DNA of 64,000 nucleotides, from positions 23,962,330-24,026,329 of the forward strand of contig CM067566.1 of NCBI GenBank assembly GCA_034336665.1, written 5' to 3'. Origin of the DNA: Luscinia megarhynchos (taxonomy: Eukaryota; Chordata; Aves; Passeriformes; Turdidae). This document shows, piece after piece, positions 49,621 through 61,518 of the stretch. The notes beneath the pieces were generated by a model, which saw only the letters and a program-made list of their open reading frames with translations, was not told the origin of the DNA and did no database searches. The position numbers were made by a program, and so were the translations under genes. Position 1 is the first letter of the stretch. The number at the start of each line of letters is the position of its first letter.

Positions 49621-50499
49621 ATGTATCCTTCATTATATTGATGGGAACTTTCAGGACTCAAGGCAATTTTGGTGGAGAAAAAGAGTGCCTTTGAGCTCAG
49701 AAGACAAAATTACATACATGCATAGCATTTGGCAGAAGCACCCTAATTATTGATTGAGATTCTTAAGTAACATAAATAAATACTTAGCAGTCTGGCCAGT
49801 ATTCAGTTCCTCTGATTGCTTCATTTGCCAACATCCAGATGGGATTTTCCAGTCTGTCCTGTAAAACTCCCTTTTTGCTTCACCAGAGAAAGTTGTTTCC
49901 AGAAGATAACTAATTCACACAGGTAGTGAAAGTCTATCAGGAGGCAAAAAGAATGAGTTAGGGCTCTGAAGTCAGAGCTCAAGGGATGCTTGGTTGAACA
50001 AGAAAAATGCTGCTGAGAGATTCTAGCTGTGCAGCTGCATGAGACAAGGTATCTATGTAATGATTATTTCTTTTTCATGGAAGAGTAATTCTAACATTCC
50101 TTTGGTCCTTGCAATAGAAATTACTTTGGGTCTTTTTTTTCAAAATGGGAAGCTTTCATTTCTTTCTTGATGTAAACTTTCAAATTTAGTCAAATTTCCA
50201 TTATGTTTAGAATAATTTACTATTTCTTTTATACACTATAAAATAAAAAACCATAAAATATATGTAGAGAAAACGTATAGTGTTATAACTAATAAATAAA
50301 ATGTTGCAGATGCATCACTGAATGCAGGATTTCCTTTGCATGAAATGTTTCTTACTTCAGAGTTTTTGATCCAAGGTAAACATCTGTTTCTAAAGAAAAA
50401 ATAGTAACACAAAGCTGCTCAGACAATGACAAATGGAATTTTTCACTGCAACAAATTAAAATTGAAGTATTGTTCATCATTTAAGACTAATTTAAGTAT
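49621..50499. other. AT-rich non-coding DNA, no gene seen
   Basis: No repeat family, exon or RNA gene was recognised in this interval. Confidence 0.6.
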
Positions 50500-50730
50500 A
50501 GAATCATAGAACCATAGAATCAGTGAGTCCAGACTCAGACTGAACATCACCATGCCATGGATCTCATACAATTGGCCTCAGGCCATTTATCCAGCTTGTC
50601 CAGATCCCTCTGCAGAACCTTCCCTGAAGTGGAACAACACTCCTGCCCAACTTAGTGTCATCTGCAAATCTATGAAAACTGCACTGAATCTCCTCATCCA
50701 AGCAATTTTTAAAGATAAAGTCCTATTGCA
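50500..50730 (-). mobile_element. CR1 LINE fragment, RT region
   Basis: The plus strand opens with AGAATCATAGAACCATAGAATC, the octamer-like repeats of a CR1 3' end. It then carries ATCTCATACAATTGGCCTC, TCCAGCTTGTCCAGATCCCTCTGCAG, CCCAACTTAGTGTCATCTGCAAA and CTCCTCATCCAAGCAATTTTTAAAGAT. Those blocks are the reverse complement of the reverse-transcriptase region around the FADD box (the GCAGATGACAC part). The 3' terminus is thus joined directly to the RT region with the 3' half of ORF2 missing, so this copy has an internal deletion or is a deletion-derived subfamily. Confidence 0.82.
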
Positions 50731-51689
50731 AGGTATCCTTGTTATATAAAGGCAGGAGCTCCTGAATAAACAATTTGAGAAGCATGTTTTTCAGAATTTA
50801 AACTTTTGTAGTCTTACAATAGATAAGGGTCACCTGTACTGGAACTGCATTTATGTCTGCACTAACATTAAAACAAAATGGGAAGGGGGACTAAAATGAA
50901 ACATGCTTAAACATCTCAGAATGTAATAGTGATTCTTATGCTATGTCTCTAGGCCTTTAAAGTGATGGCTAAATAAAAAATAAAAAAACCCCATAAGTAT
51001 CTAAGTTGACAAGTACAATCCCAAAAGACTGCCCTTTATTAGCTGTTTAGTTGGGGAGATTATTAAACTAATAAAATCTGAAAGTTTGGTTTTAGAATCT
51101 CGCAGTTTTTCAGCCCCAGCAACAGCTGTATCAGGTACTTCAGGTATGTCAGGTATCCCCTAGTCCTCACTCAGCTCTCAGTCTACACAGTCCTTAGGGG
51201 CTCCTCAGCCCTCTGAGGTTTCCATTCTGTTGGGTGTTCAGTGCTGCTATCCAGCCTTTTGCAGGAAAATTCGCCAATGCACTTCACCAAAACTTGGCAC
51301 CAAACAAAAGCTGTACAGAACATTAGTGTCAAGCATACCCTAGCCAAACATTGTGTTCTGGACCAAAATATCTTTGAAAGGCAAATATTCTGGAGGTATT
51401 TAATGCATTCAAAATGCTTTCTCCGTGGGTTTTTTTGTCAAGACATGGAAAGAGAATTTCTTGACAACTACAATAGGATTGCCTTGTGTCTTTTCTCCAG
51501 ACAAATTAGCTAATTATATTTGTTTCCTCATTCCTCTGTGTGGGTATACATATAAGTAAAAGTACTTAAAATGCTTTATGTATAGGAAGAATGTTTTCAG
51601 TTTTGGTGTGTCACTGGAGGACCAAAGTTCCATCTTTCTTGAAATTAAGTATAACAGATGTGTCCTTCTAAATTCAGAGGAAAAGAAAA
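50731..51689. other. non-coding DNA, no gene seen
   Basis: No recognised repeat or exon lies here. The short CAGGTA(C/T) words near 51,130-51,160 are a minor local repetition. Confidence 0.55.
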
Positions 51690-52266
51690 GTCAGTTCTTT
51701 TACTCCAGCCAGCAAGTGAACCCCACACAGCTACTTACTCACTTTTTGCTAGTTAGATGGGGGACAATCAGAAGGATACAATTTGTGGGTTGAGATAAGG
51801 GCAGTTTAACAGATAAAGCAAAATCCTTGCACAAAAGCAGCAAAATCCAAGCAATTAATTCACCACTTTTTGTGGGCAGGCAGGTTCAGCCATCCCCAGG
51901 AATGCCTGTCTGTCATGGTAATGGTGACTTGGGAGGACAAACACATCACTCTGAAAGTCCTTCCCTTTCTTCTTCCTTGGCCAGCTCTCCACGCCGAGCA
52001 CGACCCCACATGGGTTGGAATATCCCTTGGTTCAGCTGGGATCAGGTATCCCAGATGTGTTCTCCCCCCTAAATATTTTGCTCCCCGGCCTCACCAGTGG
52101 TGAATAGGGGTGAGGAGCAGAGAAGGCCTTGGCTCTGTGTAAGCACTGCTCAGCACTGAAAATGCATCTGTGTGTCACCAACATTATTTCCAGCACAAAT
52201 CCAAAGTATATCCTCATGCTAGCTGCACTGAAGGAAATTAACTCTATCCCAGCCAAAACCAGCACA
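51690..52266 (-). mobile_element. ERVL-type solo LTR, minus strand
   Basis: Reverse-complemented, it begins TGTGCTGGTTTTGGCTGGG, continues with ATAGAGTTAATTTCCTTCAG, TGCTGAGCAGTGCTTACACA, GAGCCAAGGCCTTCTCTGC, CCAAGGGATATTCCAACCC, TGTCCTCCCAAGTCACCATTAC and GGGGATGGCTGAACCTGCC, and ends near TTGCTGGCTGGAGT...AACTGA. This is the full block order of the avian ERVL LTR group and is more complete than the 25.9-kb copy. Its TATA region is altered and the poly-A signal reads GTTAAA. No internal retroviral genes flank it. The 80-codon minus frame inside is not a gene. Confidence 0.93.
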
Positions 52267-55200
52267 GCTTGCATTATCTCTAGTTAATTCAAATTCTCTT
52301 GAGTAGTAATATAATGCACAGAAATTACTATCCTCTGATTATTTTCTACTCTGTAATTGATGACATGGTCTTCCTTCTAATTCTCTAAGGTTCCTCATTG
52401 ATACAATCAAACAGAAACAGCCCTGTCGTGAGGCTTTATAAGGATGAAATTATTTAGGTTTGACAAGATTTGGGCAGAAAAAAAAGACATTCTAAATCTG
52501 TTATGTGATTATACTAAATAATGGCTCCTGCAATTCAACATGTAGAAATGCAAAGCATTGAATGGGAGAGAGACCAATTTAACACTTCTCACATATACAA
52601 AAAGTCCTGAGAAAGGAAATTATAATTATTGACACGTAGAAGATCAAGAACTTCCTTAAAAGGAAAGATTGAAAGGAGCTGGACTAATTAATTTGAAGGG
52701 AGTGGAGACTAGGTTTGTTAAAAGACAGTAAAATCTGTTATGATAAACACGTATATTCAATCAGAAATTATAAAAAGAATGTTAGTCCATGCCCTTCCCA
52801 TAATATAAATGCAGAAAAGCACTCACAGACAGTAAGATTAATGTATTTGAAATGGTTCAGGGGAATAATTTTTTGTGCAAAATGAAATTTATCTGCAAAA
52901 CTCCCTGTAGAAGATATCTTTCTTCCATATTGTTTAGGATATTAACTCCTCAGTTCCACTGACAAGTAGGAGTAATTGTTCCCAAGATAGTTAGTATTAT
53001 TGATTACAATTTCCTCTGAACCATCACTTATGGTATATTCTCAGAGACACAGAGTGTTAAAGGAGCCATGGCCCCAGAAGGGGAGGACAGTGAATTCCTA
53101 GTTCTTATGGCTGGTGCAGGAGAAATAACATTCAGGCAGCTGAGCATTTCCCAGCAATCTACTCCAAAAGGAATATTTTAAAAATCCCACTGTGCAAAGT
53201 GTTGTATACTTTGCTTCATCAGGGTACTTTAATTTTTGCTTAAATTTGTCATTTAAACTGGTTTGCCTACTGCACAAGTTTAACCCCTTGTATCTAGAGA
53301 TAACTAGAAAGAGAAGAAATCTGTATCCACTCACTTCAGAGACAGCAGACCTCAGCACATGCCATCCCCTTGTGGCACATCATAGAAGAAAACCTTTTCT
53401 GACCTCCTCCACAAAGTGTAAAAGAAAGAAAAAACTCAGCAAGCAAACCTTATTTTACAACATAGTAGGATGATTTTTTCCCCCCAATGCTTCTCATTTC
53501 CTGATGGAGCTTGGTAAAATGATCAGTCCTTGCACTTAAGGCCCCTCTGGATTTTCTTCCATGCATCTTTGTCACTTCTATCTCTAATAAAAATGCTAAA
53601 TTAACGTCTTTTCTCCTTGATGTAGTATGGGATTTATATAAACTTACTGACTGTTATAAAACTATTTTCAGGTGTGTATATCATAACACTTTCACAGAAA
53701 TCATCTGATTGATTTTATAGATTTTTAAAATCTCCTGTGTTACATTCCAGAAATAAATTACTGAAAAATATTTCTTATAACAACAAAGTCTTCTACAAGC
53801 TCAGACATTCTGAATGCATCATGAGTTTCATGCACACAGAGAAACTTAGTAAAAAGTCAGGAAGTTATTTATAAAGGAGGTTTAAAATAACATCTGGTAA
53901 CTCTCTTTTTATAACTGTTTTCAAAATATTTGAGAGTCTCAGAAGCATCCTTCTCTGAAAGGCACCACATGCATTTTTAGCTTTGGTTTGGGTTTTTTTA
54001 GGGACAAAGATTGAAAATTTGACATATAATACAATGTTATCTTTGATCATAATTCTGGTTTAAGGAATTACTGTCTTTCATGAGTATTCAAATGGCTAAC
54101 AAAAAGAAAAGAAAAAAGATTATGTAAATAAAAACAGCAGGGGTTTTGGATACAGGGTGACTTTACAAGCCTAGTTAAGCATGGCAGGACAGTTATACAG
54201 CCCAGTCAAGTATGGCTGATTGATTTTTATCTGCAAATTGTTATCAACTGTGAAAGCTGGCTGCAGGTTGTTAAAATCAAGAGCCTTGTGCATTCTATTT
54301 AGAGAACACTGGTTGCATAATAAATCTGTTTTCCTGTGAAAAGCAGGCAATTAGTATTAATGATTTCATCACAAAGAGCAAGAGAACACTTATAGGTTGC
54401 CAGAGATGCTGGGTTGAAAAACACTGTTAAAACAAAGATTATGATGTTACACAAGAAGAGCTGCATCCCCCAAAGCCTGGAGAGAAAGAGTAAGAGCTCA
54501 GAGACATGGTGCTAATAACAGCAAAATATGCAAAGTACACATAAAGGACTTTTGGACAAATTGGGTACTCTCTAGGTACAAAAAAATTTAAGAGAGGAAG
54601 ACAGCCCACTAATATACATGTGTTGTGTGGCCATGTGTTAGGCATGCAACATGATACAATTTTAGCCTTATATTTTGATGAGATACAGAATTAAGTAGGG
54701 AGTTAAAGATTGATAGGAAAAGATTGAAGAGCTTTCTGTATGACAGTGAACTAAAAAAAGCTGGATTTTTATCTTAACAAAAAAAACCAAACTCATAAGG
54801 ATTATAATTATTGTCTATAAATGCAGCAAAATACATACATATGGAAAGGAAAGAGCAAACATGGGACAACATATCTAAAACATTTTTATCTGAACTATGA
54901 AAATATACACTTTGAATATATTCATCTTTTGTTAGGTCAACTTGTCATGATGTTTCAGCTTTCTAGAAGACAATCATATGAAGTTAAATATGAGTTTATA
55001 ATGCAAGTTAAGGAATTGGTCTAATTTGAGGAACATTTCATGGCAGGAGGGAGTTTTGAAGAGAGCAGGGGGAAACAGTCTTAGATGTAGGGTTCTACAT
55101 GAAAGTTAATTTCTGTGGCATGCCAAGCAGGTATCAGGGATCTTTAACCATGAGTGATGACAAATTAATAAGCAGGATGTGTTGTGGCTCATTACAGTGC

Positions 55201-56904
55201 ATTGAGTGTAAATCTACAGAAAAGTCAATGATATGGCATTACATGAACTAGGATCTAGAGACCTCCCAATAAAGCTTATCTAAATAACTAGCATATGAAT
55301 AATTAATTAGCTCCAAAAGTGCCTTGTAGATATGCAATAGAAGATGACAGCCAGCAAAAGAATGATGAAATATATGAGGAACTAATTAAAAGCCTAAGGG
55401 GATTTGTAGTTCAGATTTCCTGCATCTCAATCACTGTCCAGATAGGCCTGTGGGTGCTTTGGTGTCCACTGTGTTGTAGTAATGTGAGCTGGATATGTAT
55501 CACACTACTCTGGATTGATATTGCTGGGTGACAGAACAGATGCTGATGAAAGCTTAAAAAGCAGATGGAGCCTAATTTCTGGAAAATTTGGAAACAGGAA
55601 AAATTCTGGAGAAAACATCTCTGGGCAGTAAGTGAGCTTCTCTGCTCCAGGGCATTGAGAGTACTGATATGCTGTGAAAAGCATCTGGCTTCTGGGCTGC
55701 AGGCTTTGGGCTTTTGGAAGAGGAGTTTTGTGCAGCAGAAATCAGTTCCTCAGGACAGAGGTGCAATCTTCTGTTTTGTTCTGTGGCCAAAGTCCTCCAC
55801 TCAAGTGAGAAAAATTATTTTTGTTGCCTTTTCTTGAAAAGCTCTTGCTGACATTCTGCACATAATTCTACTTCCAATGGTGAGTGAAGACTGAGCCAAA
55901 GGTAGGAGACAAATGAGTTCAGCTTATGAAAGAAATGTTAATAAAGTCAGCACACTACTGGTAAGGACCATCTCAGAGTCATAATATGCTGTCATGGACT
56001 ATTCCATAGTTTTCCCTGACTGACACAATCACTGATAAACAATGTGCAACATGCTCATTACCAGTGGACACTCCAGAAGACTGGAAAAGTTCTTGGGTAA
56101 AATAAAAAAACCCAGACCACAGTATCTACAAGATACTATGAGAAACATTCAGAAATGAGAACAGTTAGAAAGATATTCTTAGTGTGAATTCTCTAAAACA
56201 ATTAGACAGGTTTTGTATTCCAGTGAGGCAGCTTCTTGCTTAAATACCAGGGATCTGGCTGAGATACATTTTAAGCCAGGTCATGCTTCCTTTTTTCTGC
56301 CAAATATAATTAAAAATGTATTGAAATGTGCAAGCTGCACTATTCATTAGGCATTTGCAGATGTAACACCATGAGGAGCACTGCTGCTGTTTTGCCTTTG
56401 GCACATGACATTACCATGGCAAAAAACATGCTGAGCTAATAGAGTGTCTGAACATTGGAAACTAAAGCACGGCTGGGGCTGAGAAAAGCAATTCCCTAAA
56501 CTAAAAATTACCTGTAATGCAAGTTCTTGGAATTCTCCTTTAAGTAAATAAATTTATGGTGAAAATCTAACAAATAAAGACCAAGACTGGCTAAAAATAT
56601 AAGCAGGGATTTTTTATTTTTCTTTCCTTCTACAGATAATGCAAGTTTGGATTCCTGTTCTTATTTAGAACTAACCCAGAATCATGAAGTTTGAAGTCCT
56701 TTACAAACTTGTTTTCTTTTTATTTTTGAAATATCTTCAACCATCATCTTAAATTATGAAATTTGATTTTAAACCGCAATATTGTTGATAGCAATATGAA
56801 TTCAAGACCAGGGAGAATTCTTCCTGAAAGATGCAGGTTTGATAGGGCTGCAGTTGATAGTGTAAGTGCAAGAGGGTACTTAAGCACATAGTATATACCA
56901 TAAA
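52267..56904. other. AT-rich non-coding DNA, no gene seen
   Basis: No recognised repeat or exon lies here. The 90-codon frame at 55,565-55,837 and its antisense partner overlap fully, which argues against both. The composition is uniform. Confidence 0.6.
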
Positions 56905-57480
56905 AATGCAAGATCATAGAATCTTTTGGGTTGTGAAAAGAGCTTTAAGACCATTGAGCCCAATCATTAGTCTAACATTTCCAAGTCAACCACTAAAGAA
57001 TGTCCCTAAGTGCCACATCTACCTGTCTCTTAAATACCTCCAGAGATGGTGACTCAATTGCTTCCCTGAGCAGCTGTTACAATGTCTGACAACTCCTTTG
57101 GTGAGGAAATTTTTCCTAATATCCTGCCTAAACCTTCCCTGATGAGCCCTGAAGCCATTTCCTCTTGTCTCATTTCTTGTTTCTTTGGAGAAGACAGACC
57201 AACCCACACTTATCTAACCCTCTTACAAGAAGTTTTAGAGAGCAACAAGTCCTCCTGAGGCTTCTTTTCTCCACTATAAACCATTTCACTTCCCTCAGAG
57301 CAATGGCTTCCATCTCCTCCTCTTTGTTGGCCATGCTCTGTGCTCTGATCCCACCACCTTACTCTTTTTGTGACAGAAATGAACTTGATCACATTCAGTA
57401 AAAGCTTGGTTCCCTGCTCTTCTGGCTCAGCAAAATTCCCTATTTTGCATCTCATCTTCTAGATTTTTGGTCTGGCTCTT
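56905..57480 (-). mobile_element. CR1 LINE fragment, 3' end
   Basis: The plus strand begins at the CR1 3' terminus, AGATCATAGAATC, then TTTTGGGTTGTGAAAAGAGC, CTTTAAGACCATTGAGCCCAATCATTAG, TAAGTGCCACATCTACCTGTCTCTTAAATACCTCCAGAGATGGTGAC, TTTGGTGAGGAAATTTTTCCTAATATCC and CCATTTCCTCTTGTCTCATTTCTTGTTTC. These are the standard consecutive blocks of the best-known avian CR1 3' region. ORF2 traces are frameshifted. Similarity becomes weak after about 57,330, so the left end of the element in its own orientation is uncertain. Confidence 0.95.
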
Positions 57481-60400
57481 GCCAATGATACAGAATTTTT
57501 TAAGCCAAATCTTAAATATTCTTATTGGTAGATTGTCAAGTCTCAGTTTGAATTTTACTTTGAGAATCTTATAAAATCTATTTAATGGAGTTCCCATCAA
57601 GATAGCCTATCTGCTCTAATGTCATCATTCTCTCTTTTTTGCTTCTTTTCATTCATGGACAAGAATCTCTGGTCTCTAGTTCAGTGACTAGAGAAGTACT
57701 CCCCATTCTTTTTCTCAGTAATAAATAATCCCTATGTAGTAAGACACTACATAGCAGACATTTCCCTTGGCAGATAGTGACTCCTGTTTACTGAAAACTC
57801 CCTCACTACAGGTTATTTTTACAAACTGTATAATAATTTTCATGTGTCATAACCCACCAGTAATTTTGAATAGCTTATCTCAATCCAATGTCATTCTTGG
57901 CTGATGGCCTGGCAGCATTATCTAGATCTGGAAAGGTCAAAAACAAATTCAGTGCCAAAGTAATGATAAGCTGCAGGTGGGACTGCAAGCTTTCCAAATC
58001 ACATAAAATGACAGGAAATTTTCCCAAAAAGATTTTTAAACATTTATAAAATAATTGAAATAAAAATTATTAGTATGTCTGTGATATGCAAGTAGCAGAA
58101 GAAAATCTGTAACTTTTGCTGTCTGTAAATTATTGTATTCACCAGAATTTTTTTGAAACATAATACTAGAGCCCGTGAAATATTACCAGATCATGTTCCA
58201 TATTCCAAGCTCTTTTCACTGAATGTTATGGCCCAATATTTTGTTCTTTGTATGTGTGTGTGCTATGTGAACATTTGGAAATAAGACCAGTGAAAAATAC
58301 ATGTTCTTATGATGTATGGACTTCTCACTCCTCAAAGTCCACTACTGATCCAGAATATTGTGGTTACTTAAGAAGAAAAAAACACCTGTGAAAAATTCAT
58401 AGATGGAGAAAAATCAAAGCTTAAAGAGGAGATGGACTAATAGGGGTAGGAGGTTATAGATAGGCAGAGAGCTACCCTTGCCCAGTTTGGCCTGTAAAAC
58501 GGCAGTGGAAAATAAACCAGGCATCCCAACAAAGCAAAAATCTAGTGAAGAATATTCAGGAGCTGAGTCAGGAGCCTTGCTGCAGCTGAGCACTGAGAGT
58601 CAGGCAGAGCTCTGCTCTAATAACACTGCCAGTATCCTTGACACCTTATTCAGGACTGTCTTTTGCACCTATACATGATGAGGGATTCATAAAGACATGT
58701 GTCCATGTCAGATCATAGAAGGAAAAATAGAGATATTGAAGGATGGATATGTGTCATCTAGAAATGATTGCCCCACATAATCTTTTTTTTTTTTCCCCAG
58801 GTCAAATGAACATGTAACGAGTCTTGTTAATTTTTTCTTTTTCAAACGGGTGAAAACAGTTTAATTTGGAGCCTACAGCTCTGATAAATCAGGTAGTCAG
58901 GAGCTGAGACTGTCACTGCAAAGCCCCCAGCTATGGTGAGAACTGCAGCAGCCTGCTCAGCCAGTTGTTTCTGTCCCTTTTCTTTCCAAACACTCTGTGC
59001 ATACCATTGGTCTATTGAATGAAACTTTTTTTCCCCCAAGAGGTAATTGTCATCTTGAAAGATCTACGGTTTCATTCAAACTTGGGAATGCCTCTGGAAT
59101 GGTTATTTTTGTTGATGGCAGTGTTGATACAAGCCACAGCATGCTTCAAGGTGTTTCTCCAGCAGATGGTGAAAAAATATTTTATAATATGGTTGACTGT
59201 ACCAGTTGAAGTAGTTCTTATGTTCCTGGGCAAGCAGAGTTTAAAAAAACAAAAAATTTTCATAATTGCAAGAATGTTTAAACAGTTCTCAGGATAAACA
59301 TAGCAATCCTTACTATTATCCCTACAAGTTATAGTTTCATGTAGCAATGGCTAGATTTCTTCATCTTGCTGCTTTGATTGTATTGAAGTAAGACAAGCAG
59401 TAAAGATTGCAACCAGACTTTTTATTACTGTTTACAAGCATTAACTGATGAGAAATAAATTAATAATTATTTTTGCATTTTAGCACCAACAAGTATCAGC
59501 ACCAAAGTCTTGGAAATGTCATAGTTTCTGAGGATGCTGTGAAAAATAGGGGATAACACACATACAAAGACATCAATCCTTTGTTATTGCCTTGAGACTG
59601 CTGTATCTGTATGGCTGCTGTGCTGTTACTCAATACCTGTGAGTCTCAGAAAAATGAACTGTCATGGCCACTTCCCATGGCATTCAGAATAAATCTATTT
59701 ATTTAGGAATGAAAGACCACACAGATTATCAATGGAGGTGGATTTTCTATGTGTATGTTCAATACCAGCAAATTTTTGTCCTAGATTAAATGGAGTATAT
59801 CAATCCCTTATCATTCATCTTTGTTCTTCAGGCTCCAAAAACTCTAGACTTTCTCATTTTATTTCGTTTAGGTTGGATCTGGAAACTAATGAAAACCTTC
59901 AAAAATACTAAATATATTTCTAATTTGATACTTATTGAAATCCAATTTGGATTAAAAAATGTGTATTCACATGAACCTCAGGGCTGTACTGAAATGCCTT
60001 TCAGCTGTCAAAAAAGTTAAATGCAGAGGAAGTACACATAACTAATGAGGTTGATACTAAATACTTCATTTTGAGAAGTCTGTTTTAAAGATATATGCTT
60101 TCCTAGCTATTATATTTTACAAATAAAATGAATCATCATCAAAATATTTATTCATACACATTTTGCATTAATTGCTTCTGCCAATGTTAGGGGTTTAGGA
60201 GTCAGTATTTAAAACTGAACGCATTAATGCTATTGAAAAGCTTTTGTATTCTGATAATCATTGAAGACATCTAATATCTATTTTTTTAATTCTTCTAGCA
60301 CCAACTTTCTTTTCCCTGTCACAAAAAAAGGTTGTTTTCCTAACTACAGTGCAAAATTTTGTTCTCATATGTCTTAAGATATACTGTATGGTTCTTGTGT

Positions 60401-60711
60401 TTGTGTATTCAATTTCAGCACATTTCCCCCCAGTTAATTGTGGTTTTTAGTTTATTAACTGTTCCAAGCAACAACTGCAGTTGAACTGCAGTTAAATTGT
60501 ACAACACTTAGAGTTGACTATGTTTACTCCTGATTTAATTGAAAAATAGAATTTTCTGATTGAGATATCTGCAAAATCTTTGTGACTTAACCACCACAAA
60601 CTTGGTGTTTATTCCATTTTCCATGGAAAATTTTATCAAGTTTAATTAATACTTCAACTGGAAATTTGTAAGGTGAACACTTAAAAAGTGATTTTATGAA
60701 AATAATGTTAC
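57481..60711. other. AT-rich non-coding DNA, no gene seen
   Basis: No recognised element occurs here. A T-rich tract ending TTTTCCCCAG (about 58,785-58,800) looks like a splice acceptor but is not followed by a convincing exon. Overlapping frames at 58,997-59,347 lie on both strands. Confidence 0.55.
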
Positions 60712-60953
60712 TTTCACCATCTGTTGAAGCCAGGTGGGGCAGTGATCCTTATCTCCATGGCACATATTATCTGCTAATGGGCCATCTTTAAAACCAGGTG
60801 GGGCAATCATCTTTATCTTTTCCACAACCCATCCTCCATCCAGGAAGATATCATCTGCTAATGGGCCATTGAGTCCCCCTGTATGACTGATAAAATTACA
60901 TCATCTCATTGGGAGATGCTCCACACAGGGGGAGGAGCCAAACATTTCCTACC

Positions 60954-60962
60954 TAGATAAAA
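60954..60962 (+). promoter_or_regulatory. TATA-like box of LTR family A
   Basis: TAGATAAAA follows a GC-box-like GGGGGAGGAGCC by about 20 bases and precedes the hairpin and poly-A signal, the order expected of a U3 promoter. The other copy reads TAGATAAAA at the same place on its strand. Confidence 0.5.
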
Positions 60963-61141
60963 CCTGAAATTTTTAGCAACAAAATACCTTCTTTCTACTG
61001 GATTCCAGAGGACAACTGGACCTTTCCACATCATCACTTGACCTTCAGAGGAAAACTGCACCTTCTACAGGAGCACTGCTTCAGCTGAACCACATCTGCA
61101 CTGCAGGAAGATGCAGCCACCATGTAATGGGACTGCTGCCA

Positions 61142-61162
61142 ACACCCTTACTGACAGGGTGT
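61142..61162 (+). promoter_or_regulatory. conserved LTR hairpin
   Basis: Perfect 7-base arms ACACCCT and AGGGTGT enclose the loop TACTGAC. The partner copy at 12466-12490 keeps the stem while the loop differs, which suggests selection or simply shared ancestry. It would lie in the transcribed region of the LTR. Confidence 0.6.
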
Positions 61163-61235
61163 CAGGTTGTATTCTGACTCTGTCAGTGTTTTGGGATTGT
61201 TCTTTGTAGTACTGTATTTCTATTTTAATTTTCCT

Positions 61236-61241
61236 AGTAAA
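61236..61241 (+). terminator. LTR polyadenylation signal AGTAAA
   Basis: AGTAAA within TTCCTAGTAAAGAACTGTC is a known weaker variant of AATAAA. It occupies the place expected for the end of R. In copy 1 the matching bases read CTAGTGAAAAA, so the signal is degraded there. Confidence 0.5.
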
Positions 61242-61518
61242 GAACTGTCATTCCTAATTCCCATATCTTTGCCTGATAGCCCCTTAATTTCAAAATTCTA
61301 ATAATTTGGAGGAAGGGGGTTTGCATTCTCCATTCCAAAAAGAAGCTCCTGCCTTTATTGGCAGACAGCTGTCCTTCAAACCAGGACACCCACCCTCTAG
61401 GATACACAGGATCCCTGACAGCTGATCTAGGGCACACCTGCTTTAACAAGTCCCCATGCTTTGCCAGACCCTTTCTGCTCATTGACCTCTCTCCATCCTG
61501 CCCCAGCTCTGTGACTTT

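Larger units (their letters stand above)
60712..61388 (+). mobile_element. solo LTR, family A, copy 2
   Basis: Plus-strand copy of the element at 12237-12924. The order is: start TTTCACCATCTGTTGAAGCC (first TG mutated), an internal direct repeat in U3 (CAGGTGGGGC at 60731 and 60795; CTGCTAATGGGCCAT at 60771 and 60855), a GGGGGAGGAGCC GC-box-like word, TAGATAAAA as a TATA-like box, a hairpin, an AGTAAA poly-A signal, and the end TTCAAACCAGGACA. No primer-binding site or viral gene follows. The CCACC after the end does not duplicate the GTTAC before the start, so no target duplication remains. Part of the 153-codon minus frame (61,234-61,695) is a shadow of it. Confidence 0.9.
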
